Shown piece after piece: positions 1-7,634 of a stretch of DNA of 41,202 bases; the stretch's first letter is position 1, and each line of letters begins with the position of its first letter. Position numbers and translations under genes: made by a program. Source of the DNA: Thermoanaerobaculia bacterium (lineage in GTDB: Bacteria > Acidobacteriota > Thermoanaerobaculia > Gp7-AA8). The notes beneath the pieces are model-generated. The model made no database searches. It worked only from the letters and a program-made list of their open reading frames with translations, and was not told the DNA's origin. The DNA lies in NCBI GenBank assembly GCA_017883205.1, contig JADGNZ010000054.1:1-41202 (forward strand), in the 5' to 3' direction.

Positions 1-75
1 CTATCTAACTCAGCTCCGGCTAAGAAAATCTCCGATCATCGGGAGGCTCGCCGCTTGACTTAACACCTCAGATGG

Positions 76-316
76 CTGAGCCGCCGAAGCCGCCGCAAGA
101 TTCGGTGCACTCGCAACCGGCAGACATCGGCGGCGAAGGACGGTCGAAGGATCTCAAAATGCGAGGATCTCGTTCGTGCGTCTAAGATCACGATCGCTCG
201 CGCTGGACGAACACGATCTGCGAAGTTTGAGATCCTTCGACGTCCTCCGCCGCCGATCACATACTGCGCAAGCATCGCGATTCGAGTGGGCGGCTCCGGC
301 AGTCTCAGGATGACAC
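76..316. repeat. Long palindromic repeat, MITE-like, copy 1
   Basis: The segment begins with CTGAGCCGCCGAAGCCGCCG and ends with CTCAGGATGACACC. It contains facing GGATCTCAAA and TTTGAGATCC blocks, so the two halves are an imperfect inverted repeat. The same outer arms and internal blocks recur at 19019-19231 with a partly different centre. No transposase-like frame lies inside. A non-autonomous palindromic element is the simplest reading. Bases 1-75 and 317-403 show nothing else that can be supported. Confidence 0.7.
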
Positions 317-403
317 CATGCTCGATTGGACTATTACTCCCGATGACACGATTCGTTTGGCAGACAGGATTGCACGACGATGCGTCAGTGAGCTCTGCGT
401 GCT

Positions 404-883
404 CTACGTGTTTGCCATCTTCTCCAGCGCTTCGCCCGTCAGCCGGAATACTGTCCACTCGTCCATCGGCCGCGCGCCGAGGGACTTGTAGAACGCGATG
501 GAGGGCTCGTTCCAGTTGAGGACTGCCCATTCCACGCGGCCGCAGTTGCGGTCGCGCGCGATCTGCGCGAGACGAACCAGCAGCGCTTTGCCGTAGCCGC
601 GGCCGCGAAACTCCGGCTTGACGAACAGATCCTCGAGATAGATGCCCGGCTGCGCGAGGAACGTCGAGTAGTTGTGGAAGAAGATCGCGAAGCCTGCAGG
701 CACGCCATCCGACGAACCGATCAACACCTCGGCCAGCCGCACCGCTCCGAACAACGTCAAACGCAGTTGTTCCTCGGTCGCCACGACCAGGTGTGCAAGC
801 CGCTCGTATTCGGCGAGATCGCGGATGAACTGCAGGATCAGCGGGACATCGGATTCCGTCGCCTCTCGAATTTCGAATGCCAT
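404..883 (-). CDS. GNAT family N-acetyltransferase
   Basis: This is a 159-residue protein beginning MAFEIREATESDVPLI, a typical GNAT N-terminus. GNAT enzymes transfer an acetyl group from acetyl-CoA to an amine; the substrate here is unknown. The acetyl-CoA-binding motif A is visible as GRGYGKALLV, followed by NWNEPSIAFYKSLGAR, which matches the asparagine and tyrosine region of motif B in diamine/spermidine acetyltransferase-like members. The frame stays open upstream of this ATG, but that extension runs through repeat sequence and the opposing gene, so the internal ATG at 883 is preferred. The next gene starts divergently only about 21 bases away, which leaves no room for ordinary promoters between the two start codons. 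Confidence 0.88.
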   Translation of the reverse strand: MAFEIREATESDVPLILQFIRDLAEYERLAHLVVATEEQLRLTLFGAVRLAEVLIGSSDGVPAGFAIFFHNYSTFLAQPGIYLEDLFVKPEFRGRGYGKALLVRLAQIARDRNCGRVEWAVLNWNEPSIAFYKSLGARPMDEWTVFRLTGEALEKMANT

Positions 884-904
884 CGTGCGTGCGATGATAT
901 CTGG

Positions 905-2326
905 ATGCGTGTGTTGATTGTGTGTTGCGTGGTGGCTGTCTTCGCGTATGGGGAGTCGGTTGTCGGGGGTCGGGCGTCGGAGAGTACGGCCCCGAGAACT
1001 GGCGCAGTGCCTCAAGCAGTTGCTGCTTCGACTCCTTCATCGCAAGCGGTCACGACAAAGCTCTCTCCGACCCCCGACACCCGACAAACGACCCCCGCGA
1101 AACATCTCGACGTCCATGTCACCCCCGAGATGATCCGCCACAGCCGGATCTACGACGTTCTCTACTTCACCGACGTCGTCTACGGCATCGGCATTCTCTT
1201 GCTCATCCTTGCCACCGGCTGGTCGGGACGCATGCGCGACCTTTCTGCGAAGTACGCACGCTGGTCATTCGTCGCGGCGATGTTGTATTTCGTGCTGCTG
1301 TCGCTCGTCACGACGGCATTCACGTTTCCGCTCGACTTCTACGGCAGCTTCATCGTCCCGCACCAGTTCGATCTGACGAACCAGAGCTTCGCCGGATGGT
1401 TCGGCGACTTCGCCAAAGGTCTCGGTGTGAATCTCGTCATCGGCGCGCCGATCGCCGCGCTGGCGCTCCTCGGCATCCGACGCATCCGCCGCTGGTGGAT
1501 CGTGCTCTGGCTCGGATCGATTCCGCTGATCCTCCTCGGCGTCCTGGCCACGCCGCTGATCATCGATCCGCTCTTCAACGACTTCCGCCCGTTGCGTGAC
1601 GCATCACTGCGCCAGGCGTTGCTCGACGAAGCATCGCACGCCGGCATCGAGCAAAGCCGTGTTTACGAAGTCGACAAGTCGAAGCAGACGAAAGAAATGA
1701 ACGCCTACGTCACCGGCATCGGTCCCTCGGCGCGCATCGTCATGTGGGACACGCTCCTGGCAAAGCTCGATCGCGACGAGATCCTGGCGGTGATGGGCCA
1801 CGAGATGGGCCACTACGTTCTCAAACATCTATGGTGGGGAATGGCCTTGGGCATCGCCATCTCCTTCCTCGGGTTCTGGATCGCGCAACATCTCTTCGAA
1901 TGGGGTCTCGCGCGCTGGGGCGTCCGCTGGAGCGCGGGCTCGCGCGGCGACCCGGCCGCGCTGCCGTGGCTGCTCGCCGTCAGCAGTCTGCTCGCCTTCC
2001 TCCTCTCGCCCGTCTACTCCGGCTACTCGCGCCACGTCGAGCATCAAGCCGACATCTTCGGACTCGAGCTGACGCACAAGAACGAAGCGATGGCCAGCTC
2101 CTTCGTGAAGTTCGCCGAGGATTCGAAAGCCGATCCCCGCCCGCCGCGATTCATCGAATGGTGGCGCTACTCCCACCCATCGCTCGGCCGCCGCATCGAT
2201 TTCGTGCTCGCGTACAAGCCGTGGGAGAAAGGTCAGCCGAACGAGCTGTGGCATCCGCCGAGGAGTGCGGACGTCTCGTCCGCGGCCATCGGGGCGTCCC
2301 GCCCCGATGGTTGGACTTGGCGATAG
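905..2326 (+). CDS. M48 family (Ste24-like) membrane metalloprotease
   Basis: This is a 473-residue integral-membrane zinc protease related to CAAX prenyl protease Ste24/HtpX; it probably processes membrane proteins or peptides. The zinc site is HEMGH (H299, E300, H303), with the third ligand in EHQAD (E379). Several hydrophobic segments precede the motif and at least two follow it, as in Ste24. The C-terminal FIEWWRYSHPSLGRRI is the usual family ending with S/HPS. The open frame extends upstream to 674, but that part is antisense to the acetyltransferase; ATG 905 begins a hydrophobic leader, MRVLIVCCVVAVFAYG. Residues about 17-65 are low-complexity and encoded by an inverted repeat, and the last 20 or so residues by a REP-like palindrome, so both ends look extended by repeats. 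Confidence 0.85.
   Translation: MRVLIVCCVVAVFAYGESVVGGRASESTAPRTGAVPQAVAASTPSSQAVTTKLSPTPDTRQTTPAKHLDVHVTPEMIRHSRIYDVLYFTDVVYGIGILLLILATGWSGRMRDLSAKYARWSFVAAMLYFVLLSLVTTAFTFPLDFYGSFIVPHQFDLTNQSFAGWFGDFAKGLGVNLVIGAPIAALALLGIRRIRRWWIVLWLGSIPLILLGVLATPLIIDPLFNDFRPLRDASLRQALLDEASHAGIEQSRVYEVDKSKQTKEMNAYVTGIGPSARIVMWDTLLAKLDRDEILAVMGHEMGHYVLKHLWWGMALGIAISFLGFWIAQHLFEWGLARWGVRWSAGSRGDPAALPWLLAVSSLLAFLLSPVYSGYSRHVEHQADIFGLELTHKNEAMASSFVKFAEDSKADPRPPRFIEWWRYSHPSLGRRIDFVLAYKPWEKGQPNELWHPPRSADVSSAAIGASRPDGWTWR
950..1098. repeat. GTCGGGGGTCGG-type inverted repeat inside the M48 gene
   Basis: The left arm around 950-985 (rich in GTCGGGGGTCGGGCGTCGG) is mirrored by the right arm around 1064-1098 (CTCTCCGACCCCCGACACCC). 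The same family occurs at 25220-25430, 28556-28625 and 29340-29385. Here it is read in frame as the linker between the leader and the protease domain of the M48 protein. Confidence 0.6.
2287..2309. repeat. REP-like palindrome at the 3' end of the M48 gene
   Basis: Perfect 10-base arms CATCGGGGCG and CGCCCCGATG are separated by the loop TCC. It lies in the last codons of the M48 gene, 17 bases before its stop. A shorter palindrome with the same GCG-TCC-CGC centre lies in the linker of the DUF4388-SPOR gene at 26776-26792. The position between two convergent genes also fits a transcription-end hairpin, but there is no T-tract. Confidence 0.6.
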
Positions 2327-2364
2327 CGAAGGAGTTTGAAACTGGCCCCGAGCTGAAACGAGAC

Positions 2365-3747
2365 CTAATACTGCCCCGTGCTGCTGTTGGGGATCTTGTA
2401 CGAGACGCCGAAATGAATGCCGACGCGGCGATCGGTCTGGGGCAGGTATTGGCTGTGGTTGGCGTAGGTAATGGAGAGTGGCAAGGTCATCGTGTCGCTG
2501 ACTTTTTGCGAGAATGTCAGGGTCGCGACGAAGCGGTCCTTCATCGTGGGATCGTTGGAAATGTTCGTGTAGTTGACGGCGACGTCGACGCGCGCATCCT
2601 TGATCTTCGCATTCGTGAGCGGGCGTCCGTACGTGAGCGAATAGATGAGGCTCTTCGTTTCGGGGCGAACGACCGGAGTATTGGGCGGCACGACCATGAA
2701 CTTGGACAGATCGACGCTCTCACTCTGTGCCCGTTTGTACTCGATGGCGAAGGCCAGGCGATCGCCCGCATTGGCCTGTGACGCGGCGCCGGCAAAGGAG
2801 ATGAGGCGGCTCGTGCAGGCCGACGCGTTCGCGGCGTTCACTTTCCCCGACGTCGTGTTCTTCGCGGGATCGCAGACGCTGTCGTTGGCCCGCAGGAATC
2901 GGTTGAGGCTTTTCGGCGACATCTCAAACGTTCCTTTCACCGAGATCTCGTCGGGGCCTACGAGCGAGTTGCGGTAGTGGTAAGTCCCCCCGGCGTACAC
3001 CTGCGGCTGATTGTTGATCACGTTCGTCAGCGCCTTCACGATCGCCGTCGAGCGGGTCGAAGACTTCTGCTCCGCCGATGCGGCCGCCTCAACCTGTGCG
3101 ATCACCGCCGCTTGCTGCGCGGGGTCGGTGATCGCCGAGAACTGCGAGCCTTCCAGGATCGTCTGCGGCACGTCCGCCAGCAGTTGGCCGATCTTCTGAA
3201 GCTGCTCGGCGGGATCGGAATTCGCCGTTTCCAGGTAGCGGAGGAAATCGATGTGCGGCGCGATCGAGCGTCCGAAGTGCTGGTTGATCGGCGAGTACGA
3301 GATGAGCGTGGCGACATCGTCGAAGTTCGTCAGTTGCGACTTCGCGGTGGAGGCGTACGTTCCGAGGGGCGTGGAAACATCCGCGGCGAGCCAGGGGTCC
3401 GTAAAAAAGGTCTGCAGCTTGATGCGGTCGTTGTCCTCGACGAAAGGGAAGGGGATGTTCCAGTCGACTGTGACCGAAGTGGCGTTCTCGACGACGGTGC
3501 CCGCGTCGAGCCCCGCGGAGAAGAAGCTCTGGAAGTCGCGCAGGGCGGTCGCTGCCGCCTGCGTAGTCGCAGAAGGCGTTCCTGTATTCGTCGTCGCGAC
3601 ACTCTGCGCGGTCTTCGCGGCGACGCTATTGAACTTGCGCCAGCAGACGAGAAGTGTGTCGTCGGGAGTGCATTGCTGGGCAATCGCGCTTGCTGCGATG
3701 GCCATCATCAACAGGGACGCAGCGAGCGACTTGCTGGCTCTGTTCAT
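2365..3747 (-). CDS. Secreted or outer-membrane hypothetical protein
   Basis: This is a 460-residue protein whose family I do not recognise. It starts with a clear signal peptide, MNRASKSLAASLLMMAIAAS followed by AIAQQ, and the mature part begins with a CTPDDTLLVCW cysteine pair. The middle is helical and alanine-rich. The C-terminal 150 residues alternate polar and hydrophobic positions (DRFVATLTFSQKVSDTMTLP, then GIHFGVSYKIPN), which suggests beta-strands of an outer-membrane barrel, although the final residues SSTGQY do not give a classical C-terminal phenylalanine. The ATG at 3747 overlaps the stop of the upstream gene by four bases, so the two are co-transcribed. The product is probably exported; its role is unknown. 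Confidence 0.75.
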   Translation of the reverse strand: MNRASKSLAASLLMMAIAASAIAQQCTPDDTLLVCWRKFNSVAAKTAQSVATTNTGTPSATTQAAATALRDFQSFFSAGLDAGTVVENATSVTVDWNIPFPFVEDNDRIKLQTFFTDPWLAADVSTPLGTYASTAKSQLTNFDDVATLISYSPINQHFGRSIAPHIDFLRYLETANSDPAEQLQKIGQLLADVPQTILEGSQFSAITDPAQQAAVIAQVEAAASAEQKSSTRSTAIVKALTNVINNQPQVYAGGTYHYRNSLVGPDEISVKGTFEMSPKSLNRFLRANDSVCDPAKNTTSGKVNAANASACTSRLISFAGAASQANAGDRLAFAIEYKRAQSESVDLSKFMVVPPNTPVVRPETKSLIYSLTYGRPLTNAKIKDARVDVAVNYTNISNDPTMKDRFVATLTFSQKVSDTMTLPLSITYANHSQYLPQTDRRVGIHFGVSYKIPNSSTGQY

Positions 3748-4124
3748 CGCGCTTTCACCACCAGCACGATCGACACGTGATACTCGGAACCGGCGGCGGA
3801 GTTCGTCCATGTGCAGTCAAAGGGCTTTGCGCCCGCGGAATCGACGATCCAGGCGCGCAGCGTGACCGTAGGGCCGCTGGGACCGCTGAGGAGTCTCGCG
3901 CTCGCGCCGTAGCCGCCGACCACCAGTGAGTCGATGGACTTCGGCCCTGGATCGAGATCCGCTTTGACCCAGTCGGCCGCGCTTCCGCCGGGCTGGACGA
4001 CGTGAACGCTGGCGTCGAAATCGTTGCTCGCCGTACCGGTGCTGGTAGCGGCACTTGCTTCAGCGAAGAACTTCCAGCCGGGCTTCAACGGACTCCAGAT
4101 CACAAACTCCGGGCAATCAGCCAT
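3744..4124 (-). CDS. Small hypothetical protein coupled to the outer-membrane-like gene
   Basis: This is a 126-residue protein beginning MADCPEFVIWSPLKPGWKFF; the upstream extension of the frame runs into repeat sequence, and an AAGGAAA ribosome binding site precedes the ATG at 4124. The sequence looks like a single all-beta domain (VTLRAWIVDSAGAKPFDCTW, then EYHVSIVLVVKAR). There is no signal peptide, so it is likely cytoplasmic unless exported by a non-classical route. Its stop overlaps the start of the secreted protein gene (ATGA at 3744-3747), so the two form an operon and may act together. I do not recognise the family. Confidence 0.7.
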   Translation of the reverse strand: MADCPEFVIWSPLKPGWKFFAEASAATSTGTASNDFDASVHVVQPGGSAADWVKADLDPGPKSIDSLVVGGYGASARLLSGPSGPTVTLRAWIVDSAGAKPFDCTWTNSAAGSEYHVSIVLVVKAR

Positions 4125-4177
4125 GACAGTTTCCTTTCGTTGGACGAGCGCGCATTCTAAGTGAAGGACGAAAGGCT

Positions 4178-4231
4178 TTTCACGCGGAGACGCGGAGGAC
4201 GCGGAGAAGAACTTCTGCGTCTCCGCGCGTG
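4178..4231. repeat. TTTCACGCGGAG-type inverted repeat, copy 1
   Basis: The left arm TTTCACGCGGAGACGCGGAG is mirrored by CTTCTGCGTCTCCGCGCGTG. A second copy lies at 35867-35946, directly after a truncated toxin start. The rest of 4125-4391 is a C-rich CCCACTCCCACCCCCC-like tract (about 4340-4390) and shows no gene. Confidence 0.65.
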
Positions 4232-4391
4232 GGGCCAGACCTTCGGTCGTTGGTGCCAGGCAAACCGCTGACAAAGAACCACTTAGGACCGATCAATTTT
4301 GGTGTTTGTGCGAGAGTGCAGTTATTCGCAGGACTATCTACGCCGCCCACTCCCACCCCCCACCCCCCACGCCCCACCCCCCATTCGCCCC

Positions 4392-6140
4392 TTACCGCAC
4401 CATCTCGATGAACCGGTTGGCGATGGCGGCATCGAACTGTGTGCCGCCGTTTTCGGCGATCATCGCCAGGACCGCGCCGCGGGGCTGCGCGGGCTTGTAG
4501 TTCTCGGTCGAGATCATCGACTCGTAGACATCGCACACATGAATGATGCGCGCCATGCGCGGGATCTCTTCGCCGCCCAACTCGTTCGGATAGCCGGTAC
4601 CGTCCCAGCGTTCGTGGTGACAGAGCACGGCGCGGGCGATCTCGTGCCCCAGGACTGGCTCGATGAGGGCGGCGCCGACGGTGGTGTGCTCGCGGAGCAG
4701 GTGGATCTCGTCGAGCGAGATGTTGGGCTTGCGGTAGAGGCGGTCGTAGTCGAGCAGGCGCATCCCCACATCGTGAACGAGCGCCGCGATCCGCACGTTC
4801 TCGATCTCACCGGGCGACATCTCCAGATACCGCGCCAGCGACTCGGAGCGAGATGCCACCAGCTCGGAGTGGCTGCGCAACTCGGGGTACTTCGTGAAGT
4901 CGGGCTCCAGCAGCGAAAGTGCCGCGCGCTCCCGCAGCGACTGCAGCGACACGCGGTCCACCGATCGTTCGATGGCCACCTGCAGTTGCGTCAGCATTGC
5001 CGCGAGCATCTCGTGCGCGACGCGGTCGGGATTGGCGCTGAAGGCCACGGTCAGATAGAGCGACCGAAGCGCTCCGGCCACCACAGGCGCCGTGAACACC
5101 TTCACCATCTGCGCGGACTGGATCGACGTCGTGCCGGGTCCGAATGGCAACTGCACATTCCTGCGCGTGTGTCCCCCTGACTCGCCGCGTTTGGCCAGCC
5201 AGACGTTGAGCTTCGACTGCAGAAACGCCAACGCCTCCTCGGAGATCACGGCCTTCGCGGCCATTTCCTGGATTCCGCCCATGTGTCCGAACGCCGTGAA
5301 CGAGACGACGGCCACGCTCGGAATGAGAAGGATGGAGCGGAGCACGTCACGGATCGCGACGAGCTCGCTCTCGGTCAGCGACTCCGGCGCAGGCGGCAGA
5401 ACGATGCGGTTCGCCGCCGAGCGGCCGTCGATGATCAATGCGGAGAGCCGAGGAACGCGGGCGCTTTGGTCGGTGGACGCTTTCGCCGGCACGGCCGGAA
5501 TCGGGGAGGAGGTCTTGGCTGACGACGTAACGGGAACGCGGGCCACGTCCGCAGCAGCCGGCGGCAACGGCGCAGACTGAATCGTGGAGCGCGGGACGAC
5601 ATTGTGTGGGTCGTCGGGGTGAGAGAGGGAGATGAAGCGCTGCCCGAACACGTTCTTGCCCGCGAAAAGCTCGGCGATCCGCTCGGCGATCTTCTGTGCC
5701 TTCGGAATGTCGGCGCTATCGAACAGTTGCTTCTGCGCTTTGTCGCGCATGTCGATCAGTCCGATGAGTTGTCCGCGGTTGTAGATCGGAACGGCCAGGA
5801 GACGGTCGCTCGACGATTCATACATGATCTCGGAGAAGCGCGGCTCGGCGCTGAGGCCGTTGACGAAGAAGGCCGAGCGTCCGCGGCCGCAGCGATCGAC
5901 GACCGGATCCTTGCGGTCGACCGACTGCCGGATCGCGCCCTTGAATCCGTACTCCGCGACGATCTCGAAGCGTCCGATGCTGTCGTAGAGAAAGAGCGCG
6001 GCCTTCGTGGCGCGGATCTCCACGGCGCAGTCATAAAGAACTTCCTTCAGTTTCGGCTGAAGATCCTTTACCTCGGGATTCACGGGCGAGATTGTAAGGC
6101 GAGAGAGGGCAATGTGGTTATTTGGCAGGGTGAGAAGCAT
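4392..6140 (-). CDS. GAF and HD-GYP domain signalling protein
   Basis: This is a 582-residue cytoplasmic protein. An N-terminal GAF-like sensor domain spans about residues 25-160 (KAALFLYDSIGRFEIVAEYG, then RLLAVPIYNRGQLIGLIDMR). A variable middle region follows, and an HD-GYP domain fills about 400-582. HD-GYP proteins hydrolyse cyclic di-GMP, and the key residues are present: H456-D457 (VHD), H508-H509-E510 and D513-GTGYP (513-518). The final GTQFD motif is also intact, so phosphodiesterase activity is plausible. The ATG at 6140 lies at the edge of a palindromic repeat; a GTG at 6083 (VNPEVKDLQPKL) is a credible alternative start. The gene faces away from the 21-bp palindrome array. Confidence 0.85.
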   Translation of the reverse strand: MLLTLPNNHIALSRLTISPVNPEVKDLQPKLKEVLYDCAVEIRATKAALFLYDSIGRFEIVAEYGFKGAIRQSVDRKDPVVDRCGRGRSAFFVNGLSAEPRFSEIMYESSSDRLLAVPIYNRGQLIGLIDMRDKAQKQLFDSADIPKAQKIAERIAELFAGKNVFGQRFISLSHPDDPHNVVPRSTIQSAPLPPAAADVARVPVTSSAKTSSPIPAVPAKASTDQSARVPRLSALIIDGRSAANRIVLPPAPESLTESELVAIRDVLRSILLIPSVAVVSFTAFGHMGGIQEMAAKAVISEEALAFLQSKLNVWLAKRGESGGHTRRNVQLPFGPGTTSIQSAQMVKVFTAPVVAGALRSLYLTVAFSANPDRVAHEMLAAMLTQLQVAIERSVDRVSLQSLRERAALSLLEPDFTKYPELRSHSELVASRSESLARYLEMSPGEIENVRIAALVHDVGMRLLDYDRLYRKPNISLDEIHLLREHTTVGAALIEPVLGHEIARAVLCHHERWDGTGYPNELGGEEIPRMARIIHVCDVYESMISTENYKPAQPRGAVLAMIAENGGTQFDAAIANRFIEMVR

Positions 6141-6217
6141 TCATCCGCAGATGACGCAGATGGACGTAGATGTGAAGGGCTCTCTCCGCGAATATCGGCG
6201 ATATCTGCGGATGAAAC
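6139..6217. repeat. CATCCGCAGATGACGCAGATG-type inverted repeat
   Basis: The left arm includes ATCCGCAGAT and the right arm ATATCTGCGGAT. It resembles short dispersed palindromes common in genomes of this kind. It overlaps the annotated ATG of the HD-GYP gene, one reason the GTG at 6083 may be the true start. I see no second copy in this window. Confidence 0.5.
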
Positions 6218-6299
6218 GTTTGAAGGGCGCACTGATCCGACGCTTGCTCGATTCGGTGACGGGGACGTTCGAAAGCGTGCGCGCCATCGATTGACTGGT

Positions 6300-6600
6300 C
6301 GGCGCCAAGCTGCGACTGGTGGCCGTGAAGCTGCGACTGGTGGACGCCAAGCTGCGACTGGTGGACGTGATCAGTTAACTGGTGACCGTGATCAGTTAAC
6401 TGATGGACGCGACCAGTTAACTGGTGGGCGTGACCAGTTAACTGATGAACGTGACCAGTTAACTGGTGGGCGCGACCAGTTAACTGGTGGACGCGACCAG
6501 TTAACTGGTGGACGCGATCAGTCAACTGGTGAACGTCACCAGTGAACTGGTCCGCGTCACCACTCGACTGATCCGCGTAATCACGCAACTCATTCGCCGG
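6300..6600. repeat. 21-bp tandem array with CAGTTAACTG palindromes
   Basis: About 15 units of 21 bases lie head to tail. The seven central units carry the perfect palindrome CAGTTAACTG, first at 6372-6381 and last at 6498-6507, spaced exactly 21 bases apart. In several units the match extends to the 14-base palindrome ACCAGTTAACTGGT, and in one to ATCAGTTAACTGAT. Outer units degenerate (GCTGCGACTG on the left, CAGTCAACTG, CAGTGAACTG and CACTCGACTG on the right). The array lies between the divergent HD-GYP gene and the gene at 6813. The remainder of 6601-6812 holds only the upstream region of that gene. Confidence 0.9.
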
Positions 6601-6812
6601 AACAGTCAAACGTAGCGCGCTGGCTGTGGCTTGTTACGCGCCATCAGCACGGAATCTCGCGGCGTTCGACTACAGCTCGCTGTCTATAAGAGAGATCTAA
6701 CCTGCCGCTGAGAAACTATTTTTTTTCTAATGAGTCTAAAGGAATAGCGAGGAACTGACGAATCGGCGACAGCTCGCACATTTCGCTCCATAACAAAGTA
6801 AGAGGAAAAACG

Positions 6813-7379
6813 ATGAATTCCCCAACCCCCGGTGGTTCCAGTTCGACAACGGTTGTTCCGTCAACCGCGGCAGACATCGTGGCGGCGATCCGCGCTACGA
6901 CGTTGGCACCTGCCGACCGCGTGGAGATCCTGAGAGCATTACGAGAGACGATGCCGGACATGGTACCGCCCGATCCGCTGCAGAAGGGACGCATCCGCGT
7001 TGCCAAAGGAGTTTCGCAGCAGTTTGTCGACGCGGCCATCAACGGTCTCACCTCCTCGGAAGTATGGGCACAGTCGGCGGCGACGACTTCCGCCGAAATG
7101 CAGGCCCACCGTGACTTCGAAGAGCAGCGCCCCGTATTCGACGAGTTGAAGACGTACATCGACATCCTCGGCTACGGTTTGAGTTATCACCACTGGCAAG
7201 GCATTGCGAAGGCACGAAGGGTATACAAGGTCGGCAAGCAGCTCGGCGGCGATGAAGGTCTGGTCCTCCAGCCCCACATCGAGATCATGGCGTCAACGCT
7301 TCCGCGAAGGTCGCGAAAGGCAAAGACTCCACAACCGCCGGCGGCATCAACAACGCCGCCGAAGACTGTGTCCGAGTAG
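6813..7379 (+). CDS. Hypothetical protein
   Basis: This is a 188-residue protein I do not recognise. The start ATG has an AGAGGAAAA ribosome binding site. Residues 1-20 are Ser/Thr/Pro-rich, residues about 20-150 are predicted mainly helical (DIVAAIRATTLAPADRVEIL, then PVFDELKTYIDILGYGLSYH), and the last 35 residues are a basic Pro/Thr-rich tail (RRSRKAKTPQPPAAS). There is no signal peptide or membrane segment. It stands alone: the palindrome array lies upstream and a strong terminator follows 12 bases after the stop, so it is probably a single-gene transcript. Confidence 0.75.
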   Translation: MNSPTPGGSSSTTVVPSTAADIVAAIRATTLAPADRVEILRALRETMPDMVPPDPLQKGRIRVAKGVSQQFVDAAINGLTSSEVWAQSAATTSAEMQAHRDFEEQRPVFDELKTYIDILGYGLSYHHWQGIAKARRVYKVGKQLGGDEGLVLQPHIEIMASTLPRRSRKAKTPQPPAASTTPPKTVSE

Positions 7380-7391
7380 TTCTGTTGTGCG

Positions 7392-7423
7392 AGTGGCGGC
7401 TCCGTTCGGGGCCGCCACTTTTC
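7392..7423 (+). terminator. Rho-independent terminator of the 6813 gene
   Basis: The arms AGTGGCGGC (7392-7400) and GCCGCCACT (7411-7419) are perfectly complementary. The loop itself can pair as CCG-TT-CGG, and TTTTC follows. It sits 12 bases after the stop codon. Confidence 0.85.
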
Positions 7424-7435
7424 AAAATCATTTGA

Positions 7436-7491
7436 ACCACAGAGACACAGAGGACACAGAGAAACCTCTGTGCTCTCTGTGTCTCTGTGGT
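7436..7491. repeat. ACCACAGAGACACAGAGG-type inverted repeat, copy 1
   Basis: The left arm (ACCACAGAGACACAGAGG onward) at 7436-7461 is mirrored by CTCTGTGTCTCTGTGGT at 7466-7491. The second copy is at 17013-17079. The rest of 7492-7634 shows only TCCGCGGACA/TGTCCTTTCGGACA-like short repeats (about 7512-7560) and no gene. Confidence 0.75.
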
Positions 7492-7634
7492 GATCGTTTC
7501 TCCAACAATACCCGGACACCTGTCCGCGGACATCTGTCCTTTCGGACACTCCTCGGACAGCGTCAAATTCGCTGAACACACGTAGAATCAATCACTTCGC
7601 TCATGGCACCTCGGTTGCCCTGTAGTGTCGCTGA

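Noticed and set aside
60-1040. Long minus-strand open frame of 326 residues
   Set aside because: It runs through the palindromic element at 76-316 and in another frame through the acetyltransferase gene, whose own frame has clear GNAT motifs; composition is Arg-rich as expected of a shadow frame.
5604-6545. Plus-strand open frame of 313 residues with DQLTGGR repeats
   Set aside because: Its first half is antisense to the HD-GYP gene and its second half is the 21-bp array; the repeats come from the array unit being a multiple of three.
6300-6600. CRISPR array
   Set aside because: The 21-bp units are directly adjacent without unique spacers, and no cas gene is present in the window; the same applies to 30024-30500.
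6118-6609. Minus-strand frame with HQLTGRV heptads from a TTG
   Set aside because: It is the other reading of the same 21-bp array, with no ribosome binding site and a tail in a palindromic repeat.
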